A stretch of DNA of 64,000 nucleotides from Arctopsyche grandis. Its lineage: Eukaryota; Arthropoda; Insecta; Trichoptera; Hydropsychidae. The notes under the pieces were generated by a model. The model did not search any database, was not told the origin of the DNA, and saw nothing but the letters and a program-made list of their open reading frames with translations. The stretch covers positions 8,933,001-8,997,000 of the forward strand of contig NC_135361.1 of the NCBI RefSeq assembly GCF_051622035.1, written 5' to 3'. The translations under genes were made by a program, and so were the position numbers. Below, piece by piece: positions 14,801 through 23,800 of this stretch; position 1 is the stretch's first letter, and every line of letters starts with the position of its first letter.

Positions 14801-17800
14801 CACTTTTAATTATCACCAGTATTTTCGAAGACCACTATATGTATAATATTGGAGCGATGACTTTGAGAGACGAATAGAACTTTTTTGTTTTTTTTTTTGA
14901 TTTTCTGTTGGTTTTCGTCCAGGATATTCTTAAGCCTTTCTATAATAATCTTTGTGAAGAGCTTGTAAGCCACTAAAAGTAGACTAATGTGTCGGTAGTT
15001 CTTTATATCGCTTTTATCACCTGTTTTGTGGATTAAATTGATCGTTGCGTTGTTCCATCCTTCTGGTGTAGTTTAGTTCTGGATACATTTGGTTCAAAGC
15101 CTAGCTAGGATTTTATTTAATTTAGGGGGGAGCTGCCACATTTATGTAATATGTATATAAACACATACTATGTATATGAGCCGTTATATTTGAAAGTGGC
15201 AAAAGATCAATTTTCAGTTCCAAAAACACTATTTCTGTTTTAATTAATTCACAAATTGTTATTACTTTTTTTAATTCGATATTTACATTGATATATACTA
15301 GGAAGGCCTGACAGATAAACCCCAATGCATTAATTAATAAATCCATTGAGACATCTATGGATTTAAACTTGTACATATTTTTTTAAATATTCAGATATTT
15401 GTGACAGCGAGTAGGATGATTTTTGCTAATTTGAGGAACCGTTTCAACAATGAAAATCAGATAAATTAGCGATCTCTGAGAAGAAACGATCGACTTGGAG
15501 TCACAAATATCTAATTCTAATCAGCAGTATTAAAGATTAGCACGGGATCGAACCCAGTAATCTTTCGATGCTAAGCATAAACGCCACCATACTGCTGGCT
15601 AGAATCTGGTAAAAGCAGAATAAATGTATTAGTAGCCATTAGTATTTTCATATATTGCGAAACGCAAAGCATTATATTTAATGTTTTACGAGATATTTCT
15701 CGAAATGAAGAAAAGTGGACTTATGGCACTTTCAATTATAACGGCTCATATATGTAGTAAGTTCTATTTGAAAATGAAATACTCCATTATAAGTTTCTCT
15801 CCGCTATTCGATTAACTGAGTGGAACTTATACGAGTCCAATTCAAACGAAAATAAAAATATTATATAGCCTAAAGAGTCAGTGAGGATAAACGACGAGTA
15901 GTTTCAAAAGCGCGTAACAGAAGACGTCGAGGAGAATAACGGGATCGGAGCTAAACTTTGCTATGGGGAAATAAGAAAAAGCTTTGAAGATTAGCAGGCG
16001 TCGGGGGGCGAACGAGAGAAATTAAAGGAGCAGAAGGGGGTCGGCTCGGGGAGAAAGAGGGGGCCAGGGGGGCGTCGGCGCCGACGGGGGCCTCGAGATG
16101 AGTTTTTAATGAAATGCAAAGCAAAACAAAGTCCCTTTAAAAGTGCTCCTCGGGAATATTTACGTTTGGGTGGGCTGTGCCCCGAACCCCCAACCCCTCT
16201 AGGCGCAAACAGAGCCTTCGCAGAATTGGATTACTTTTTCGTTTATAACGTCCTTCCCCACACTCCCTTCGTTATGAGTAGGCTATACACACCCCCTATC
16301 CCCAGAATAATACATGCATCCATGTTCCAGCTCTCCCAACTATGCCAGCTCTTCACTTATTGACCGCTGTGACCTTCGTTTCTCGTGCTAATTTATTTTT
16401 GATGAGTTTTACTTAATCGCATTTTGATATTTAATAAAGCCACTGCACAGCGATCGCTTTAAAATTGAGAGGTCCAATCTTCATATCCAGACTCAATAAA
16501 ATATCTCAATTTCCTCCATGAGAGAAGGCAAAATTTTACCAAAACGTATCAGTCAATCCTATAACATCTAAAAAAAATCTATTTTCATATTTTATACATA
16601 GATTAAACATCTTTCATCTGAATATATTTATACATACATATATGTGCTTTACTCCAATTATATCATATACCCAATATTATTGTTGATTTAATCTTTAACT
16701 GATCTTTAATCTTTTGTTCTAATCACGATTAATGATCAATTGATACAACCAAGAAATTTATATATTTTATTTTATTCATATGTTAATTAATATTTTTTCT
16801 TGGAATCATTTTGAGCATTTCTTGTCAGAATTGGCTAATAATTATCCTATCCAAAAAATCTTTATTTAATCCTTCGTTCCAATATTTTCATTTTCAATAT
16901 ACTAGACACGCTCTTCCCAAAAAGATTCATTTTTGTTTCACACAATAACTACATACATATATGTTGTTCAAAATATATTTTGATAATATTTGAAATAGCA
17001 TATATGTAAGATATTTTTTATTTTTTATTCATATTTTGTTTTATTTTATTTTATTTTTTCTTTCTCCTTTGTACATTTTTATATACTATTTTAATTTTGC
17101 TCAGTGTAAACAAAGAATGGGATTTATGGATTTTATTTTTAATTTTTACACTTTTGTTATTTTTTTTTCTCTCTGAATGATGTATTATTTTCCTTTTGTT
17201 ACTTTTTTTTTTTATTATTTTATTTTACCATGTTTTCTGCTTTTGCTTTTTTCCTTTATTTACAGTTTACTTGTTTTTATATCATGTTTTTATATCTTTT
17301 TCAAATGTAGGCCATTGTGGCGCATTAGGTTCTTCCTGTAATGCCACAATGGTCCAAAACTATTAAATAAAAAAAAATAAAAAAATAAAAAAAAGATGAA
17401 AAGAATACACATAAAATCTTTTCTGCTGTCTTTATTTCATAAACGACAATTCAATGTTATTTGGAAACAGTGACACAAAAAGAGAACTTATGTAAGTACG
17501 TACTATGAACTTACATATATATGTACTACGACTTTACTCTTTTATATAAATCTGAAGCAAAGTTTAAGTCCTACTTTGTGGAGTGTTCCATATACATAAA
17601 TCTGTAGACATGTTATACATATGTATATGTATGTGCATATGTACATATTTAGATATTTATTTTCAGCATTGAAACCCCGTCTGTCTAGACATGTTATCGA
17701 ATAGGCAGTGGAAGTTTACCTTTTTAAATGCATTTCAGATTTACACACACAAAAATGAAAATGCAAAGTTGGTACACAATAGTCTTTTGTTTATATGCAT

Positions 17801-20800
17801 GTTCCTTATTACTCGAAACGCGGACAAGTGAAAAAACAATAGCTCACAGAACAATGCCTTGCGTGATTCTAGTGCCGTTGCGAACATTAAAAAAATATCA
17901 CGTAAAAATATTATTTCTATACGGACGGTCGTAAATAATTTTAAATTTAAATTTCAACATTTTGGCGTATAAATTGTTGAGGGCAAACCTTGATATGATT
18001 TGGGTTTTTTGTAAACGCTTTAATTGAAAGTTTAAAGAGTAATATAAAGAGCTTTTGTAAAAGGCGTAAAACAAAAAGGAAATTTCAGTAAAAGGATTAT
18101 CAACGAAATTGAACGCTCTCCCAAAAATAGACTAATCGGCTTATTCCTTTATAGAAATTTTAATTGAAAATAAAAAAAATGATAAAATCACGGTAAAGAT
18201 TTGTTGAAAATTAAATGCTTTTGAATACAATAAATTTTTCACATTTGAAATACCTTTGTTTTTCAATTTGCTATACAGCTATGTACTATATTTTCTAAAT
18301 TAATTATTTTTATATATTAATTTAGTGCGATTTATCATTGTACCATATTCAAAATTAATATAACAATTTCTATTAATTACTTATATTTAAATGGGAGCTA
18401 TACGTTAATGATTCTAAGAAGATATTCTTCATCAAATGTAATTATCATATTTTTATACAATTATGAAAGAAAAATATATGAATAAATTACAAATAAACAA
18501 AATAATTATTTTAAGTAAATAAAATGTATCCAATTTATAGAACTCAAGGTTTCAAATTTCAAGTTTCAATTCTCTCTTTGTCGCATTGTAAGTTCTATAT
18601 CATTGCGGTTGAATTTTTTGATGTAGCAAAACTTTCAACTATACTAGAAACGTAATAAAATGTCAGGTACACCGAAGTGGGGCAACGATCTGGTATGATT
18701 TTCCAGGTTTAAATGGCATTTTCCACGGTTTAGAAAATGGACTTTTCCCGTTCGGACTGGGAAGTTTTCCACCGGCGTCATAACTGACGCAGAGCCGCTC
18801 CCGTTTCTGGTTATCTTCTTTCCGCAACAACTTCCGCCGCTTCTCAAACGGTGAATACGATTAACATAATCGGGCAGGGGACCGTTCGGTGGATCCCCCA
18901 TTAGTCAAAAGTTGAGACCGTGGCTTAATTACGGCCCATAAAGTGCGCCTGGCAAAACTCGACCCGTTTTATGGCGGGAAACTTGAAACAGAGTCCAGTG
19001 ACATCGACGCGCGTCCCGACATCTCCACAATAAAACCCCACCGAGCGAGTCGAATTCGAGTTGTGCCAGTTTTTACGACACCTACTCCATCTCAAAATCC
19101 CCTCCCATTACATCATCCCCCCCCCCCAAACAAGTTGGCCAAATTTTACGAGTGACATGTCTTCGATTTTATAGGCGATAAATTTTCAAATTCCATATCT
19201 TTATTATAGAAGCTTTTTTTGCTTCCTGTATACAGAATGTGTACGTTTTAACAATATTCTGCATTTCATGTTCAATTTGTGAAAAGCTATTTTTGGCCAA
19301 TTTTAAGTGTTCGAACGAAGCCACATATATATGTATGTATGTATGTACATACATATGTATATGTAATGCTCGATGTATGTATATGCTAATGTAATCTGCA
19401 TTGTCTATACTGGATAATAGTATATATATATGTACATAAATTAAATAACTCGTCGTTTTTCAAAAAGATTTTCTTTATTTATTTACATGACAACGATTTT
19501 CAACAAATATCATTGATAAAATAATTCAAATATATTCAACTTGCAAAATAAAAAAATTTAGTTATTTTTTTTAATTAAACGGTCTTTATTAATTTTCACG
19601 ATAAACTATACTAGAATAGTCTAAGAATTTTCCATTGCGGCATTATTGAAATGCTTGAAATGTACTTCATAATTCGTGTGTTTATGTTTGGTAATAAAAT
19701 AGACGAAACCTTCAAACAATCTCTGAAGAAAATTCTTATTATAAGTAGAAAAATCTTCCCAGTAATTAGCTCATCCTTAATTGCCATCAAATTTACATTA
19801 TTCACCACCAGGACGCGACTGACCCTTTGTAAATAAATATAATAAAAATAAATTAGTCGAGGAATTCCTTGGTGTAATTTAAGTGCTTACCTGACATTCA
19901 TACATACATACATATATAACTTTGAAATGGGAAAGTTTCTACGAAATACATTTCAATACAGACAAACCTTATAAACTAAAATTTGATATAGAAACCGGGG
20001 TTGTGAAATCGAATGAAAATTTATCGACTCCAACTCCAACTTGAATGATTTTAGTAAAATAACTTGTAAAATAACAAAAATAACTTAGTAAAATAACTAA
20101 AATTCTTGCTAACGTTTAAATTATTAGTAATGTAAATAACTTTATTCAAAAAATAAAGGAATTAAAAAAATCACTGAAAATTGTCATGCTACCCAATTTA
20201 TTGGATTATTGGTAATGAAATTGGTATAAATAAAATGTTAGTTCATTATGTCATACATTATGTTCAGTATGTCATACACATTCATAGTGTATGACATACA
20301 CTGTATATGTATGAATTTCATACACAAAAAAATCAATTTAATAAAAAAAAATATATAAACACAACAAAATAAATACATCAAAATACACAGACACACACAC
20401 AAACATTTTTTCTAGATCATGAAAACGCGATCAGTAATCGATTCTGAATTCGAATCAATCAAAATCTCGAGTTCGAATTTTCGCATGATCACAAAATATC
20501 ATCTATTGCTACTACGTACATATGTAAATAAAGTAAAAATTCAAAGATTTTGTTTAAAATGTAATAAAGAAATAATTAAATTTCAATGTATTGGTGGCTT
20601 TACTTCAATATAACAAAGAAAATAATAAAATGGAGTCGGAGTCGGTTGATTTTTTACGGCTCCGAATCCGCCTCAAACGCTCCGACTCCATGACTCCAAC
20701 TCCGACTCCACAGCCCTGATAGATACGATAATACATCAATCTTTATATTAAAATGTCTGTCTTGACTTGAACTGACGTTGCTATTTATGTGTAGGTGGAC

Positions 20801-23800
20801 TTGAGGCACCTGCAACAGACTCCCGACTCAGACATCATCGAGCTGGGAATAGATCTGCAGGACTACTACATTTCAGTAGAGTGGGACATCATGAGGGTGC
20901 CTGCAGTACGCAACGAAAAGTTTTACTCGTGTTGTGAGGAGCCATATCCGGACATAATCTTCAACTTGACGATCCGAAGAAAAACGTTGTTCTACACGGT
21001 GAACCTCATCATACCGTGCGTGGGCATCTCGTTTCTCTCAGTGCTTGTGTTCTACTTGCCCAGCGACTCGGGCGAGAAAATCTCCCTGTGCATCTCGATC
21101 CTGCTCTCCCTAACTGTGTTCTTCCTCCTGTTAGCCGAAATCATCCCGCCCACCTCGCTCACGGTCCCCCTTCTAGGCAAATATCTCCTATTCACGATGA
21201 TGCTAGTGACTTTGTCAGTTGTGGTGACCATCGCCGTGCTCAATGTCAACTTCCGGTCGCCGGTCACGCACAAGATGGCGCCGTGGGTGCGTAGACTTTT
21301 TTTAGAACTATTGCCGACAGTGCTTTGCATTAAGAGACCCGCGAAAGAGGAGCCGAACTCGGAAGAGGAGGATAAAGGGTTGACGGAAGTGTTCAGTGTG
21401 CCACCGGAAGTGGACAAGTTCACGCCGTACGGGGGCAAAAGGTTCAGCGCGGACTACGACATACCGGCCCTGCCGCCCTCCAGGTTCGAGACCTCCTCTC
21501 CGACAGGGCCGTGCTTCGTGGAGCCACCGTTGCCGCTCCCAGGGGCTGACGATGACCTCTTCAGCCCTGGGGGTGGCAGCCCTTGCGGAGAAGACGGCGA
21601 CGTCAGCCCCACCTTCGACAAGCCCTATATTAGGGAGATGGAGAAGACTATAGAGGGGTCCAGGTTCATAGCTCAACACGTCAGGAATAAAGACTCCTTC
21701 GAGAGTGTAAGTTTTTCATTACTTTTTTAACACATACAAATATAGTTTAATATCAGAGGTCGTGAATTAAAATACCGACCGGAATCAAAAAAAAAATCAA
21801 TTGGTGATTACTAGTCACCGGACCCTGAGGGGGCCGTGTATTGTTCAAAGGTTGTAAATGCATTGTTAAAGGTTTGCCGAACAATAGATAGCACTGTGAC
21901 TATCCTACCTCTAGTGATTACGAGTACGCTTATGGTTAATAAAATACATATCGACCGTCTCCTAGAGTTTGCCTATTTTTCTAATGGTGCGTACGCACCG
22001 GGCCAACGAATGGCACCACAGGCCAACTCTTAAAACCAGTATTTTATTTATATATTATCTTAGCTATCAAGCTAAATTAAAAATACATCTTAATTACTTA
22101 ACTCTAAAATTTATAATTAACTTATATGTACTGTCCCTCACAGAGGTGTTTCTTCGCACCTCGTACAAAATAGTAGCTTACAAAATATCGAAACAAAAAT
22201 TAAAATAAATATTAAAATTAAAACTATTATTATTATAATAAAATTAAATTCAAATATCAAAATACAATTATAATTATTAAATAAGATATTGAAAGTTAAA
22301 GCAGAACACACACAATTTAAATAAATATCGAAATATCGAAACAAAAATTAAATTAAATATTAAAATTAAAACTATTATTATTATATTAAAATTAAATTCA
22401 AATATCAAAATAAAATTATAATAATTATATTAAAATTCAAATTAAATATTGAAAGTTAAAACAGAACATACACAATTTAAATAAATTTGATGTTTTGAAT
22501 TAAGACGATACGCATTTACAACCAGAGAAATATTATGATTTCTCTGCTTACGAGCGAAAAAAAAATCTTGTTATTATTTCTTAAAAGTCGTCACGATATC
22601 CACTGTCCTTTGAGAAAACAATTATACGGCATCACACTTTAGCCTATATACGGTTGTATGAGTTGATTTGAAATTGTATTTGTATTTCACGAATTCGCTC
22701 CCATTCGATCAAAATCCATCCTCTTGCCGGTCATCACAAAGGGAAATAAAATTAATAAATAAATCAGCTCAGAGGTAAAATTTATCGGATGATGTGTGAT
22801 TTTTATTTTGTTTTTCTTTGTGATTGCCGACCGACATAAAAATATAGAATTCTCTATTAATTTTATTTCGACGAAAGAAAAATAAACCCTTTGACAAAAA
22901 ACCGACAACTCTAGTTTTTTGTCAAATGGTTTTTTTACCGATCATCGACGGCTGAAATTGTGTATGAACAGTAGCGGACTTTTAAAAATTAATTCTTTGA
23001 TTTTTTTTCGATCGTAGTGCGTAAATCACAAAATTAAGGACTACCTGTACATATATGATTGTTGATGATCTAATTTTAGCTCATTCTCGAAAATTTATTT
23101 AAATTGTGTGTGTTCTGTTTTAACTTTCAATATCTAATTTGAATTTTAATTTAATAATTATAATTATATTTTGATATTTGAATTTAATTTTAATATAATA
23201 ATAATAGTTTTAATTTTGATAGTTAATTTAAAATTTTTAATTTAATTTTTATTTCGATATTTTGTACGCTACTGGTTTCAAAAGTTGGCCTGTGGTGCCA
23301 TTCGTTGGCCTGGTGCGTACGCACTATAACTTAATTGTTGTCCCCTCACTCTCACAAATTTGGCTTGTCCAAAGATGTCCAAGTTAAATATTTTAATTTT
23401 TAAACACTTACCCACCAATATTAAAAATATTTGCCTTAAAAAAATTTAGGCAATTCATAATACTGAGCAACAAAAAAATCAACGGAGCGGAGACTATTGA
23501 AACTTTAACTTATTTTACCCATTGAATTCGATTATGACTAGAGGTAGGATAGTCACAGTGCTATCCATTGTTCGGCAAACCTTTAACAATGCATTTACAA
23601 CCTTTGAACAATACACGGCCCCCTCAGGCTCCGGTGACTAATTATGACAATGCTTTTTTCTCGTATATGAGATACACATGAGCGATTTTTGCCTTTTGCT
23701 CATTTTTAACTCAAAATTTAGTATTGCTGTGCCAAAAATGAGTATTGAAATCAATATTTGGACGTTTTTTCTATTGGTTATGATTTTTTATTGCTTTAAA

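Larger units (their letters stand above)
8071..20794 (+). other. nAChR intron, 12.7 kb
   Basis: The intron starts GTAAAT and ends TGTAG, and separates the Cys-loop exon from the transmembrane exon. Recognised inside it are a palindromic MITE (8395-8610), a LINE tail (8632-9400), a terminal-inverted-repeat cluster (11586-12175), a reverse-transcriptase relic (14895-15120), a SINE (15290-15605), a LINE 3' tail (17309-17395) and a hAT-like MITE (19996-20718). GC-richer islands at 13250-13720, 15880-16370 and 18640-19140 are unexplained. The 9480-10140 stretch looks like an old repeat but I could not assign it. The rest is AT-rich. Confidence 0.8.

Noticed and set aside
21016-21679. Additional open frames of 85-128 codons over the large nAChR exon
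   Set aside because: They are shadows of the receptor frame in other phases and on the minus strand, helped by the GC-rich coding sequence. They show no independent features.
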